From assembly GCA_017616855.1 (NCBI GenBank), contig JAFZXI010000125.1, positions 1 through 42,939 of the forward strand: a stretch of 42,939 nucleotides of DNA. The letters run 5' to 3'. A model generated the notes under the pieces. It was not told where the DNA came from. It did not search any database and saw only the letters and a list, made by a program, of their open reading frames with translations. This document shows, piece after piece, positions 18,150-27,317 of the stretch; within the stretch, counting starts at the first letter, position 1, and every line of letters starts with the position of its first letter. This stretch comes from Clostridia bacterium. GTDB lineage: Bacteria > Bacillota > Clostridia > Oscillospirales > RGIG8002. Position numbers and translations under genes: made by a program.

Positions 18150-19853
18150 ATGAAGAACTCAAAGAAAATCCTTGCTCTGCTTCTTGCTCTCTGCATGACC
18201 CTCGCGCTTGTCGCTTGCGGCGGCGAAGGCGGCGGCGAAGCGCAGGATGACGAACCCTTTGTGATCAACGCGTGCATCGCGTCTGAGCCCGAGACGATCG
18301 ACCCCGGTCTGATCAGCTCCGTTGACGGCTCCACCTACACTCAGCACCAGTTCGAGAACCTGATGAAGTATCAGATGGTCAACGATCTGGCCGGTGAAGA
18401 TGCGAACATGCACAACACCGAAGTCGTTCCCGGACAGGCGAAGTCCTACACGGTGTCTGACGATCTTTGCGTCTACACCTTCACGCTCCGCGACGACATT
18501 TACTGGTCCGACGGTCAGCCCGTCACTGCGAACGATTTCGTTTACAGCTGGCGTCGTCTCGTCGATCCGGCGACTGCGTCCGACTACGGCTACTTCCTCG
18601 ACGGCATCGTGAAGAACGCTGCCGCCATCCAGGCCGAAGAAATGGCCAAGGAAGAACTGGGCGTCAAGGCCGTCGACGACAAGACCTTCGAGGTCACTCT
18701 GGAAGCACCCTGCGCCTACTTCCTCGAGATGTGCGCGTTCGCCTCTCTCGTCCCGCTGCGCGAGGACATTGTTGAAGGCAACGACAACTGGACCGATCCT
18801 GCGAACATCGTTGTCAACGGCCCCTACATCATCACCGAGTGGGTCCACGACAGCTACATCAAGATGGTTCCCAACGAGAAGTATTACGACGTCGAAAACC
18901 TCGGCCCCGATGAGATTATTTGGTGGCTGAGCGACAGCGAGACCGCCATCCTCTCCGCCTATCAGGCCGACGAGTATGACTTCATCGAGAACTTCCCGAC
19001 CGACATGATCGAGACCCTGAAGGCGTCCGGCGACTGCTACATCAACCCCTACGTCGGCACCTACTATCTCTATCTCAACTGCTCCAAGATCGAAGACTGG
19101 CGCGTTCGTGCCGCGATGGTCCTCTCCGTTGACCGTGAGAACATCGTCAACAACGTGACCCAGGGAGGTCAGTCTCCTGCGACCGGCTTTGTCGCTTCCG
19201 GTATCCTTGATTCCACCGGTGCTGACTTTGCCTACGGCGGCGGCGCTCTCGGCGCTCTGTTCAACACCCTGCAGAAGACCTATGCCGACTATGATCTCTC
19301 GACCTATGCCGGCAGATGCGACCTTGCCAAGAAGCTCTATCAGGAAGCTGTCGACGAGGGCAAGTGGGATCCCAACACCACCGTCGTTTACAACTTCAAC
19401 ACTTCCGAAACTCACAAGGCGATCGCCGAGGCCTGCGGCTCCGACTGGCAGACCGTTCTCGGCATGACCATCAGCCTTGAGAACCAGGAGTGGGCGACCT
19501 ACACCAACGGCCTCGGCGAACACAACTTCGGCGTTGCCCGTCTCGGCTGGATCGCTGACTACAATGACCCGATCACCTACCTTGAACTGCTCGTCACCGG
19601 CAACTCCTACAACTACGGTCTCTACAGCGACACCGAGTTCGATAAGGACATCACCGAAGCGAAGGCGATGCTCGCCGGCGCCGGCCGTGACCAGCTGCTC
19701 TATGAAGCTGAAGAGACCCTCTTCGGCGAAGGCGGATTCCCGGTTTGCCCGATTTACTACTACACCAACATGTACTGCATGAAGGGCCTGACCAACGTCG
19801 GCTACACCGGCATGGGCTACTTCTTCTTCTGGTATGCCAAGGCGGCTGCCTGA
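18150..19853 (+). CDS. oppA: Oligopeptide-binding lipoprotein OppA (family 5 solute-binding protein)
   Basis: A 567-aa extracellular lipoprotein. The signal peptide MKNSKKILALLLALCMTLALVAC ends in lipobox LVAC. Family-5 signatures include ACIASEPETIDPGL, YTFTLRDDIYWSDGQPVTANDFVYSWRRLVDP and GVARLGWIADYNDP. ATG 18150 follows TGGAGGAAACAC; the longer frame to 18111 is rejected because it would bury the signal peptide. Codons are strongly biased to C-ending forms, in keeping with high expression. It lies downstream of the permease and ATPase genes and ends in a terminator. Confidence 0.95.
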   Translation: MKNSKKILALLLALCMTLALVACGGEGGGEAQDDEPFVINACIASEPETIDPGLISSVDGSTYTQHQFENLMKYQMVNDLAGEDANMHNTEVVPGQAKSYTVSDDLCVYTFTLRDDIYWSDGQPVTANDFVYSWRRLVDPATASDYGYFLDGIVKNAAAIQAEEMAKEELGVKAVDDKTFEVTLEAPCAYFLEMCAFASLVPLREDIVEGNDNWTDPANIVVNGPYIITEWVHDSYIKMVPNEKYYDVENLGPDEIIWWLSDSETAILSAYQADEYDFIENFPTDMIETLKASGDCYINPYVGTYYLYLNCSKIEDWRVRAAMVLSVDRENIVNNVTQGGQSPATGFVASGILDSTGADFAYGGGALGALFNTLQKTYADYDLSTYAGRCDLAKKLYQEAVDEGKWDPNTTVVYNFNTSETHKAIAEACGSDWQTVLGMTISLENQEWATYTNGLGEHNFGVARLGWIADYNDPITYLELLVTGNSYNYGLYSDTEFDKDITEAKAMLAGAGRDQLLYEAEETLFGEGGFPVCPIYYYTNMYCMKGLTNVGYTGMGYFFFWYAKAAA

Positions 19854-19888
19854 TCGCAGAAGTAAAACCGATACGTAAAAGCTAAAAA

Positions 19889-19922
19889 AGAGGGACCCGA
19901 TTCAATCGGGCCTCTCTTTTTA
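19889..19922 (+). terminator. Terminator of the opp operon
   Basis: A 13-bp stem (19889-19901 with 19905-19917) containing one G-U pair and one A-C mismatch is followed by TTTTTAT. Confidence 0.8.
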
Positions 19923-19960
19923 TGGAAAAGTGAAAGTTTTGTAAATCATTTAACGGTCGC

Positions 19961-19988
19961 TTGACTTACGCCGGTATTGTAGTATAAT
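19961..19988 (+). promoter_or_regulatory. Promoter of the small lipoprotein gene
   Basis: TTGACT (19961-19966), 16 bp, TATAAT (19983-19988). Confidence 0.75.
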
Positions 19989-20023
19989 CAAATCGGAGAA
20001 TAAAACAAAGGAGGTCGGGAGTT

Positions 20024-20527
20024 ATGTCAAAGAGTATGCTCAGATCGCTTATTGCCGCAGCGTTGCTCGTCTGCGTCGCGCTGTGCGTCTGCGGTTGTGA
20101 AAAGACCGCTTCGGGCGCGGAAAAACGCTTTGAAGAGGTGTTCGCCGACGCCGGTTCCCTGCCTGCGAACTATGTGGACCGCCGCATCGAAGGCGAACCG
20201 GAAAAACTCGTCATCGTCGTCACCGACGACAGACCGAGCGCAAAACAGCGCTACGTCGAGCTGCTTGGCGAGGAGTACGCCGACCTCATCGGGTTTGAAA
20301 AATATGAACTTTCGGAGGCGGAGCTCGGGCAGGTCATCGACGAGATTGGAGCGTATCTGAACGCTCGCGGATTTGCGTATAACACCATCCACGCGTCGGA
20401 GGGGAACATCATTCTTTTCGGCGTAAACGATGAGAACAAAGACGCCTGCGACCTCGCGGATGAGATTTCATCGAGCTTCGGTGTACAAGTTATCATCGAA
20501 ATCACGCCCGACGTGGAACTTGTATAA
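20024..20527 (+). CDS. Small lipoprotein of unknown function
   Basis: A 167-aa protein I do not recognise. The signal peptide (MSKSMLRSLIAAALLVCVALCVCGC) ends in a lipobox-like CVCGC, so the mature protein should be lipid-anchored outside the membrane. The remainder is an acidic alpha/beta domain. AAAGGAGG precedes the ATG by 9 bp. It has its own promoter and ends in a terminator shared with upp, so it is a single-gene unit. Confidence 0.8.
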   Translation: MSKSMLRSLIAAALLVCVALCVCGCEKTASGAEKRFEEVFADAGSLPANYVDRRIEGEPEKLVIVVTDDRPSAKQRYVELLGEEYADLIGFEKYELSEAELGQVIDEIGAYLNARGFAYNTIHASEGNIILFGVNDENKDACDLADEISSSFGVQVIIEITPDVELV

Positions 20528-20538
20528 AATTAAGAATT

Positions 20539-20574
20539 AAAAAATCACCGCTGCGCGCAGCGGTGATTTTTTTG
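20539..20574. terminator. Bidirectional terminator between the lipoprotein gene and upp
   Basis: A 16-bp perfect inverted repeat (20539-20554 with 20557-20572) has A-runs on the left and T-runs on the right, so it works in both directions. Confidence 0.9.
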
Positions 20575-20589
20575 TTATTGCGTTAGCGT

Positions 20590-21225
20590 TTACATCGTGC
20601 CGAAGATACGGTCGCCGGCGTCGCCGAGACCGGGGACGATGTAGCCGTTCTCGTTGAGCTTCTCATCGAGGCAGCCGCAGTAAAGCTGAATGTCGGGATG
20701 CGCTTCCATCAGGCGCTTGATGCCGACCGGCGCGGCGATGATGGACATAAACTTGATGTGCTTGCAGCCGCGCTGCTTGATGAAATCGACGGCGGCGCAG
20801 GCGCTTCCGCCGGTCGCGAGCATCGGATCGAGCAGGATGACGAGGCGCTGATCGATGTCCTCGGGCAGCTTGCAGTAGTATTCGTGCGGCTCGAGCGTTT
20901 CATGATCGCGGTAAAGTCCGATATGCCCGACCTTTGCGGTGGGGACGAGGGCGTGGATACCGTTGACCATGCCGAGACCGGCGCGGAGGATAGGGACGAT
21001 AGCAAGCTTCTTGCCGGAGATGACGGGAGCCATCGTTTTCGTGATGGGGGTTTCAATCGCAATCAGCTCGGTCGGCAGATCGCGAAGCGCTTCATAGCCC
21101 ATCAGGGTGGCTATTTCCTCGACCAGCTCGCGGAACTGCATATTGCCGGTATTTACGTCGCGCAGCAGAGTGATCTTGTGAGAAATAAGCGGATGATTGA
21201 AGATTATCGGATTTTCGTGCAACAT
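20590..21225 (-). CDS. upp: Uracil phosphoribosyltransferase
   Basis: A 211-aa pyrimidine salvage enzyme making UMP from uracil and PRPP. The PRPP loop is [14 protein letters not shown] and the uracil-binding end is [20 protein letters not shown]. The length is the family norm. It is monocistronic on the minus strand and divergent from the capA-like gene, with a good promoter and a strong terminator. Confidence 0.98.
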   Translation of the reverse strand: MLHENPIIFNHPLISHKITLLRDVNTGNMQFRELVEEIATLMGYEALRDLPTELIAIETPITKTMAPVISGKKLAIVPILRAGLGMVNGIHALVPTAKVGHIGLYRDHETLEPHEYYCKLPEDIDQRLVILLDPMLATGGSACAAVDFIKQRGCKHIKFMSIIAAPVGIKRLMEAHPDIQLYCGCLDEKLNENGYIVPGLGDAGDRIFGTM

Positions 21226-21265
21226 TTTTCGTTCGTCCCTTCACTTTATTTTTTATAACATGCTA

Positions 21266-21294
21266 ATTATAACATACGCTTCGACGCATTGCAA
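21266..21294 (-). promoter_or_regulatory. upp promoter
   Basis: On the minus strand TTGCAA (21294-21289), 17 bp, TATAAT (21271-21266). Confidence 0.8.
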
Positions 21295-21313
21295 CATAAT
21301 TGTAACATAATAT

Positions 21314-21342
21314 TTGATTTTATCCGCCCGTTATGCTAAAAT
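21314..21342 (+). promoter_or_regulatory. Promoter of the capA-like gene, extended -10
   Basis: TTGATT (21314-21319), 17 bp, TAAAAT (21337-21342) preceded by TGC, an extended -10. It lies back-to-back with the upp promoter. Confidence 0.75.
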
Positions 21343-21364
21343 GATAACATCGGAGGTGTTTTCG

Positions 21365-22567
21365 ATGAAGTTAAAGCGTTTTGCCGCTTTCATACTGCTC
21401 GCGCTCGCGCTGTTTTCCTTCGCCGCATGCGGAGTGAAGGAGGAGCAGCCGTCGCTTTCGTCCGCTTCGTCCGCGGAACCCGCGCCGCCGGAACCGGAGG
21501 ATTCCGTCGCGCGCGTTATGGCTGTGGGTGATAATCTTATCCACAACGTTATATACAACCAGGCGAAGCAGCGCGGCACCGCCGAGCTCGAATACGATTT
21601 CTCCTACGTTTACGAAAACGTAAAACCTATAATTCAAAAAGCGGACGTCGCCTTCATCAACCAGGAGACCGTCCTCGCGGGCAAATACTTCGAGCCGTCG
21701 AACTTCCCCCGCTTCTGCACTCCGACCGAAATGGGCGACTGCCTGCTCGACGTCGGCTTCAACGTCTTCAACCACGCGAACAACCACATGCTCGACAAAG
21801 GGCAGAAGGGCATCGCCGCCACGCTCGAATACTGGGATACCAAGGCGGACGAGGATATCTGCATCCTCGGCATGTACAAGGACGAAAACGACCTTTACTC
21901 CTGCCATTACATCGAGAAAAACGGCATAAAGTTCGGCTTCTTCGGCTTCACCGAGCACACAAACGGGCTATCCGCGCCGAAGGACATGACCGAGCGCATC
22001 GTCTACGCCTCGCAGGAGGAGGTTATCAAAAAGGCGGTCGACGTCATGAGGGCGGAATGCGACGTCGTCATCGTTTCCGCGCACTGGGGCAACGAGAATT
22101 ACTCCGAGCGCACGACGACCGCGCTGACGTCGCTCGAAAAGGAACTTTCGCAGAAGCTCGCCGACTGGGGCGTCGACGTGATTATCGGCACCCACCCGCA
22201 CGTCATACAGCCGATGAAGTGGCTTGACCGCGCCGACGGCGGACGCACATTCTGCATCTACTCGCTCGGCAACTTTGTTTCCGCGATGAACGGGCCATGC
22301 AACATGCTCGGCGGTCTTGTCGATTTCGACGTCAGGAAGGACGGGCGCACAGGCGAGATAACCGTCGAAAACATATGCTACGTGCCTATCGTTACCCACT
22401 ACGGCAGAGGAATGTCAAACGTGAAGCTCTACCCCTTGAGCGAATACACCGAGGAGCTCGCTTCCGCTCACGGCTGCAAGTCGAAGACTTACGCGGGCTT
22501 TTCACTGAAATATCTCAACAAAGTCGTTACCGACAATATCGAAGAGGAGTACCTTTTTGAAAAATAA
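21365..22567 (+). CDS. CapA-family lipoprotein (PGA_cap metallophosphatase fold)
   Basis: A 400-aa protein. The signal peptide and lipobox (ALFSFAAC) predict a lipid-anchored surface protein. The CapA domain begins VMAVGDNLIHN and shows FINQETVLAG, NVFNHANNHMLDKG, VIVSAHWGNENY and IIGTHPHVIQP, the metal-binding pattern of the family. CapA proteins take part in poly-gamma-glutamate capsule export or attachment in some bacilli; many relatives have unknown roles and no other cap genes are nearby. ATG 21365 is preceded by GGAGGTG. The 3' end overlaps uvrC by 11 bp. Confidence 0.88.
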   Translation: MKLKRFAAFILLALALFSFAACGVKEEQPSLSSASSAEPAPPEPEDSVARVMAVGDNLIHNVIYNQAKQRGTAELEYDFSYVYENVKPIIQKADVAFINQETVLAGKYFEPSNFPRFCTPTEMGDCLLDVGFNVFNHANNHMLDKGQKGIAATLEYWDTKADEDICILGMYKDENDLYSCHYIEKNGIKFGFFGFTEHTNGLSAPKDMTERIVYASQEEVIKKAVDVMRAECDVVIVSAHWGNENYSERTTTALTSLEKELSQKLADWGVDVIIGTHPHVIQPMKWLDRADGGRTFCIYSLGNFVSAMNGPCNMLGGLVDFDVRKDGRTGEITVENICYVPIVTHYGRGMSNVKLYPLSEYTEELASAHGCKSKTYAGFSLKYLNKVVTDNIEEEYLFEK

Positions 22568-24389
22568 TCGCATTGAAGCGTGCCTGAAAAAGGCGAATTC
22601 GCTTCCGCTTACTCCCGGCGTCTACATCATGAAAAACCGAGAGGGAGAGATTATCTATATCGGCAAGGCGAAGAAGCTCCGCAACCGCGTGAGCCAGTAT
22701 TTCGCGCGCTTTGAAAGTCATACCGGCAAGACGCGCCGCATGGTCGAAAACGTCTACGACTTTGAATATATCCTCACCACCTCCGAGCTGGAGGCGCTGA
22801 CGCTCGAGTGCTCGCAGATAAAGCAGCACCGCCCGAAGTATAACATTCTGCTGAAGGACGACAAGGGCTTCTGCTTCATCCGCCTCAGCAGGGAGCAGTA
22901 TCCGCGTTTCACCGTCGTCTATCACAAGCGGGACGACGGCGCCGAATACTTCGGCCCGTACATGTCCGCAGGCGCGGCGCGGCAGACGCTCGAGCTGGCG
23001 TCGAAGCTGTTTCTGCTGCCCACCTGCACGCGCAAGCTCGAATACAAAAAGCGCTCCGAGCGGCCCTGTCTGAACTACTTTATCAAGCAGTGCTGCGCAC
23101 CCTGCACCGGCAGGGTTAAGCCGGAAACCTACGCCGAAAGCGTGCGCGCCGCGCTCGCCTTCATAGGCGGAGGAATGAAAAAAGCGGTCGACGAAATGAC
23201 CGCGCGCATGAAGGAATACTCCGACGCGATGGAATACGAGAAGGCGGCGCAGCTCCGCGACAAGATTGCCGCCGTCAACCGCGTCTGGCAGCGGCAGGGG
23301 GTCGTGTCCGACGACTGCCGCGAGCACGACGTTTTCACCCTGACCTCCGACGGCTTGACGCAGTGCGTCTGCGTGCTGAACGTCCGCGACGGCAGGGTGA
23401 AGCTGAAGGAATCGAGCTTCTTTGACTGCGACGAGACCGAGAGCGGTCCCGAACTGCTGACGAGTTTCGTCTGCGAATACTACGGCGAACACGAGATCCC
23501 GCCGGTCGTGGCGCTCGCCACCGAGCCGGAGGACTTCACGCTGCTGCGCGACTGGCTCTCCGCGGAGCGCGGCAAGCGCGTTTCTCTGCGCTGCAAGGGC
23601 AGGGGCGAACTGCCGAAGACCGCGCGCATCTGTCTCGACAACGCCGAGGAGGCGCTGGTGCAGTACAGCGTCCGCCGCGGCGGCAGAAAGAAGACGAAGG
23701 CGGCTGAGGAGCTGAAAGGTTACCTCGGCATTTCCGGCGAACTGACGCGCATCGAGGCGTTCGATATTTCCCACACCGGCGGCAAAACGACCGTTGGCGC
23801 GATGGTCGTCTTCGAGAACGGCGCGCCGAAAAAGAGCGATTACCGCCGCTTCCGCGTTTCCGTTTCCGGAGGCGACGACTACGCCGCGACAGCGGAAGTA
23901 ATCTCCCGCCGCCTCGCGCACCTCGGCGAAAAGGGTTTCGAGCGGCCCGACGTGATACTGCTTGACGGCGGTTCGCAGCACGTCGCCGCGATAAGCGCGC
24001 TCTTTGCCGAAAAGGGCGTGGATATCCCGCTTTTCGGCATGGTTAAGGATAACAAGCACTCCCTGCGCGGCCTCGTCGCGCCGGAGGGCGAGATTGATAT
24101 CGGCAAAACGACGCGCGCGTTCCGTCTTGTCTACGCCGTTTCGGAGGAGGTCCACCGCTTCGCGATAAGCTATCACCATGCGGCGCGCTCCGCGGAGCTG
24201 AAGACCTCGCAGCTGACCGTTATCGACGGCGTCGGCGAAGCGCGCGCCAAAGCGCTTCTGAAGGTGTTCGGCAGCATAGACGGAGTGCGTTCCGCTTCCG
24301 TCGAGGAGCTTGCCGCCGTCAAGGGCATGAGCCGCCCCGCGGCCGAAAACGTAAAGAAGTTTTTCGCCGCCATTCCCGCGGAGGAATAA
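22557..24389 (+). CDS. uvrC: Excinuclease ABC subunit C
   Basis: A 610-aa nucleotide-excision repair nuclease that makes both incisions. The N-terminal GIY-YIG domain has TPGVYIMKNREGEIIYIGKAK, the UVR motif is MEYEKAAQLRDKI (about 220), and the RNase H-like domain (about 380-535) has EAFDISHTGG and LLDGGSQHV. The C-terminal HhH pair ends the protein (GVGEARAKALLKVFGS). The start is TTG 22557 with GAGGAG upstream, inside the capA-like gene. I see no LexA-type box (GAAC-N4-GTTC) upstream. Confidence 0.95.
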   Translation: MKNNRIEACLKKANSLPLTPGVYIMKNREGEIIYIGKAKKLRNRVSQYFARFESHTGKTRRMVENVYDFEYILTTSELEALTLECSQIKQHRPKYNILLKDDKGFCFIRLSREQYPRFTVVYHKRDDGAEYFGPYMSAGAARQTLELASKLFLLPTCTRKLEYKKRSERPCLNYFIKQCCAPCTGRVKPETYAESVRAALAFIGGGMKKAVDEMTARMKEYSDAMEYEKAAQLRDKIAAVNRVWQRQGVVSDDCREHDVFTLTSDGLTQCVCVLNVRDGRVKLKESSFFDCDETESGPELLTSFVCEYYGEHEIPPVVALATEPEDFTLLRDWLSAERGKRVSLRCKGRGELPKTARICLDNAEEALVQYSVRRGGRKKTKAAEELKGYLGISGELTRIEAFDISHTGGKTTVGAMVVFENGAPKKSDYRRFRVSVSGGDDYAATAEVISRRLAHLGEKGFERPDVILLDGGSQHVAAISALFAEKGVDIPLFGMVKDNKHSLRGLVAPEGEIDIGKTTRAFRLVYAVSEEVHRFAISYHHAARSAELKTSQLTVIDGVGEARAKALLKVFGSIDGVRSASVEELAAVKGMSRPAAENVKKFFAAIPAEE

Positions 24390-24426
24390 TTTTTGCGAAA
24401 AAAGCGCGGAATATCGAAAAAACCGC

Positions 24427-24455
24427 TTGATATAACTCTTAGGATATGGTAACAT
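24427..24455 (+). promoter_or_regulatory. Putative promoter of the rsmD-coaD-cmk operon
   Basis: TTGATA (24427-24432), 17 bp, TAACAT (24450-24455) with TGG before it (extended -10). An overlapping TATAGT at 24455-24460 has poor spacing. Confidence 0.55.
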
Positions 24456-24519
24456 ATAGTATTAAGGTGGAAGGGTAGGAGTTTCCGCCCTTTCGCGCGT
24501 ATCAAAACGGAGTGAAGCT

Positions 24520-25101
24520 ATGAGAGTCGTCAGCGGCAGCGCGAGAGGCATAACGCTCGAAGCGCCGAAGGGAATGACCACGCGCCCGACCTCCGATAAG
24601 GCGAAGGAAGGCGTTTTCAGCGCAATCCAGTACGAGCTCGAAGGCGCTAAGGTGCTGGACGTCTTTGCCGGCAGCGGAGGCATGGGCATCGAGGCGTTAA
24701 GCCGCGGAGCCGCGTCCTGCGTCTTCGTCGACTGCGACGTCGCCGCCCTGCGCTGCATAAAGGCGAACCTCGCGAAGACGAAGCTCACCGGCAGGAGCGT
24801 TCGCGCGGACGCGATAGCGTTCCTGAGCGCCTGCAAGGATCGCTTCGACGTCATCTTCAGCGACCCGCCCTATAACAGGGGCTGGACGGAAAAACTGCTT
24901 CCGCTTGCGGCGAAGCTGCTTGAAGAAGGCGGCATAATGCTTTGCGAGACAGACTCTTCCGAGCCGCGTCCCGAGCCGGTCGAAGGGCTGGCGGTACGCA
25001 AAGTCTACACCTACGGCAGAGCGGTCGTAACTCTGTTTGAGAAGACCGGAATGAAAGGAGCCGACGCCGATGAAGACAGCGGTATATCCGGGCAGTTTTG
25101 A
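24520..25101 (+). CDS. rsmD: 16S rRNA (guanine966-N2)-methyltransferase
   Basis: A 193-aa SAM-dependent methyltransferase. N-terminal MRVVSGSARGITLEAPKG and TRPTSDKAKEGVFSAI are typical. The SAM-binding motif is VLDVFAGSGGMGIEALSRGA and the catalytic motif IFSDPPYNRGW. The 3' end overlaps coaD by 32 bp, the usual pairing. Confidence 0.95.
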   Translation: MRVVSGSARGITLEAPKGMTTRPTSDKAKEGVFSAIQYELEGAKVLDVFAGSGGMGIEALSRGAASCVFVDCDVAALRCIKANLAKTKLTGRSVRADAIAFLSACKDRFDVIFSDPPYNRGWTEKLLPLAAKLLEEGGIMLCETDSSEPRPEPVEGLAVRKVYTYGRAVVTLFEKTGMKGADADEDSGISGQF

Positions 25102-25549
25102 CCCGATAACGATGGGGCATATCGACATAATCAAGCGCGCCTCGGTGATGTTCGATAAGCTCGTCATCTGCGTGATGTCGAACGCGAAGAAGACCCCGAT
25201 TTTCACGCCCGACGAGCGCGTGGAGCTGATAAAGCGCGCCACCGCCGGCATAGAAAACATCGAGGTAACGTCCTACGGCGGACTGCTCGCGGATTTCGCG
25301 AAGCAGCAGGGGGCCGGCTTTATCGTCAGGGGCCTGCGCGCGCTCTCGGATTTCGAATACGAGTTCCAGATGGCGCTGACCAACCGCAAGCTTTATCCCG
25401 ACGCGGACACGGTCTTCCTGACCACGAGCGCGGAGTATATGTACCTCAGCTCCAGCATTGTTAAAGAAATCATACGTAACGGCGGTTTCGTGAAGGACGC
25501 GATTCCCGAGCCAATCGCCGAAGACGTAATCAAAAAAATAAGACCGTAA
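25070..25549 (+). CDS. coaD: Phosphopantetheine adenylyltransferase
   Basis: A 159-aa enzyme of coenzyme A synthesis (4'-phosphopantetheine + ATP to dephospho-CoA). It shows YPGSFDPITMGHIDII (the T/HxGH nucleotidyltransferase motif), FIVRGLRALSDFEYE and YLSSSIVKEI. The length is normal. GAAAGGAG precedes the ATG from inside rsmD. Confidence 0.97.
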   Translation: MKTAVYPGSFDPITMGHIDIIKRASVMFDKLVICVMSNAKKTPIFTPDERVELIKRATAGIENIEVTSYGGLLADFAKQQGAGFIVRGLRALSDFEYEFQMALTNRKLYPDADTVFLTTSAEYMYLSSSIVKEIIRNGGFVKDAIPEPIAEDVIKKIRP

Positions 25550-25561
25550 GGAGAGAGAACT

Positions 25562-26041
25562 ATGGATATGAACATTGACGACCTGCTCGACATAATGGAC
25601 GAGCTCATCGACAAGGCGTGGAAGGTGCCGCTGTCCTCCAAGAGCATGGTGGACGTGGAGCAGATCAAGGACGTTGTCCAGGATATCCGCCTGAACATGC
25701 CCGCCGAGATCCGCCAGGCGAAGACGATAGTCGCCGACCGCAACAAGATCATCGCCGACGCCCGCCGCGAAGCGGATACCGTTATCCGCGTCGCCGAGGA
25801 GAAGGCGGCGTTCATGGTAACGCAGGAAGAAATCTACAAGGCGGCGCAGCAGAAGGCGAACGAGACCGTCGCCCAGGCGAACAAGATGTCCGCCGACCTC
25901 AAACGCTCCACCAACGAGTATATCGAGAATATGCTCAAGCACACCGACGAGGTGCTGACGCAGGAGCTCACCGAGATCCGCAAGGCGCGCCAGAACATGA
26001 AGAACGTCGGCCGCGGAGACGTTGCCGCCGAAGCCGAATAA
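25562..26041 (+). CDS. Coiled-coil protein of unknown function
   Basis: A 159-aa protein, almost wholly helical and charged. The region from about 45 to 145 has long heptad-like Ala/Glu/Lys/Arg stretches resembling ATP synthase b-subunit or DivIVA-like coiled coils, but it has no membrane segment or DivIVA N-terminal motif. Proteins of this sort often sit after coaD in Clostridia. AAGGAGAG precedes the ATG. Its stop overlaps the cmk start by one base (TAATG). Confidence 0.75.
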   Translation: MDMNIDDLLDIMDELIDKAWKVPLSSKSMVDVEQIKDVVQDIRLNMPAEIRQAKTIVADRNKIIADARREADTVIRVAEEKAAFMVTQEEIYKAAQQKANETVAQANKMSADLKRSTNEYIENMLKHTDEVLTQELTEIRKARQNMKNVGRGDVAAEAE

Positions 26042-26703
26042 TGCTCAACGTAGCGATTGACGGTCCCGCCGGCGCGGGAAAAAGCACTGTCGCACGTGAA
26101 GTCGCGGCACGTCACGGCATACTTTATCTCGATACCGGAGCGCTTTACCGCGCTATCGGTCTGTTTGCGCTCGAAAAAGGCGCGGACACCCGCGACGAAG
26201 CCGCAATCGAAGCGCTGCTTCCCGAAATCGAGGTCTCCCTTCGCTTTGAGGAGGGCGAACAGCACGTCCTGCTCTGCGGCAGGGACGTCAGCGACGAGAT
26301 ACGCACGCCGGACGTTTCCATGGCGGCGTCGGACGTTTCCGCTATTCCCGCGGTCAGGGAGTTCCTGCTCGCGCTCCAGCGCGATATCGCGAGCGAAAAC
26401 GACTGCGTCATGGACGGCCGCGATATCGGCACCGTAATCCTGCCGGACGCGGATATCAAGATATTCCTCACCGCCTCCGCAGAGGAACGCGCGCGCAGAC
26501 GCGTTGCGCAGCTCGCGGAGAAGGGGATAGAGGCGGACTATTCCGCCATCGTCGAGGATATAAAGCGCCGTGACGAAAACGACAGCACGCGTGAGATATC
26601 GCCGCTGAAGCCCGCTCCCGACGCTGTCGTCGTCGACTCTACCGATATGACCTTCGAGCAGGTGGTCTCGTATATTTCCGGAATGATAGGAGAGCTTGTC
26701 TGA
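26041..26703 (+). CDS. cmk: Cytidylate kinase
   Basis: A 220-aa kinase phosphorylating CMP and dCMP. The P-loop is AIDGPAGAGKST at the N-terminus; YLDTGALYRAIG, VMDGRDIGTVILPDADIKIFLTAS and the lid region RRDENDSTR follow. The N-terminus fits ATG 26041; the longer open frame upstream is a shadow of the coiled-coil gene. Confidence 0.97.
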   Translation: MLNVAIDGPAGAGKSTVAREVAARHGILYLDTGALYRAIGLFALEKGADTRDEAAIEALLPEIEVSLRFEEGEQHVLLCGRDVSDEIRTPDVSMAASDVSAIPAVREFLLALQRDIASENDCVMDGRDIGTVILPDADIKIFLTASAEERARRRVAQLAEKGIEADYSAIVEDIKRRDENDSTREISPLKPAPDAVVVDSTDMTFEQVVSYISGMIGELV

Positions 26704-27317
26704 TGAGCTTTTACGCGGTTGCGAAGGTTATAATAACGCCGTTTTTCAAGCTGTTTTACGGTCAGCGCGTCATTAACAAAAAGGGTTTCCCGATGGACGA
26801 ACAGGTCATCGTGGCGTCGAACCACACCTCGTTTATCGACCCGATACTTATCGGAATGGCGTGCAAAAAGCGCCTCTATTACATGGCGAAAGCGGAGCTC
26901 TTCCGCTTCAAGCCCTTCGGAGCGCTCATCCGTTCCCTCGGCGCCTTCCCGGTGCACAGAGGAATGCGCGACAGCGACGCGACGAACAAAGTCTACGAGA
27001 TAATCGAAGAAGGCAAGACCTTCGCGATCTTCCCCCAGGGGACGCGCACGCCGTACAAGGAGGACCCCGATGACGGCAAGCCCGGAATCGCGATGTTTTC
27101 CGACAAGACCGGCGTCGGCGTGCTTCCCGTTTACGTTTATAACAAAAAAGGCAAGGTGCGCGTCTTCTCGCGCAACGTCGTCGTAATCGGCGACGTTATC
27201 CCCGCGTCAGAGTTCTCGGTCGAGGGCGGCTCGATGCTCGATTACCGCCGCAAAGCGAGCGGGTTTATGGAAACGCTCTTCGCGCTTAAAGAAAGGGTAC
27301 CCGAAAAATGGAAGTGA
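26703..27317 (+). CDS. plsC: 1-acyl-sn-glycerol-3-phosphate acyltransferase
   Basis: A 204-aa membrane-associated acyltransferase forming phosphatidic acid. The catalytic HX4D motif is NHTSFIDP, and the glycerol-phosphate site is FAIFPQGTRTP. It overlaps cmk by 1 bp (TGATG) and ispH by 10 bp, within the conserved cmk-plsC-ispH run. Confidence 0.95.
   Translation: MSFYAVAKVIITPFFKLFYGQRVINKKGFPMDEQVIVASNHTSFIDPILIGMACKKRLYYMAKAELFRFKPFGALIRSLGAFPVHRGMRDSDATNKVYEIIEEGKTFAIFPQGTRTPYKEDPDDGKPGIAMFSDKTGVGVLPVYVYNKKGKVRVFSRNVVVIGDVIPASEFSVEGGSMLDYRRKASGFMETLFALKERVPEKWK

Noticed and set aside
21290-21302. 13-bp identity (TGCAACATAATTG) with the left edge of the putative invertible segment at 38347-38359
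   Set aside because: It lacks the palindromic second arm, lies in an ordinary upp/capA promoter gap and may be chance in AT-rich intergenic DNA.
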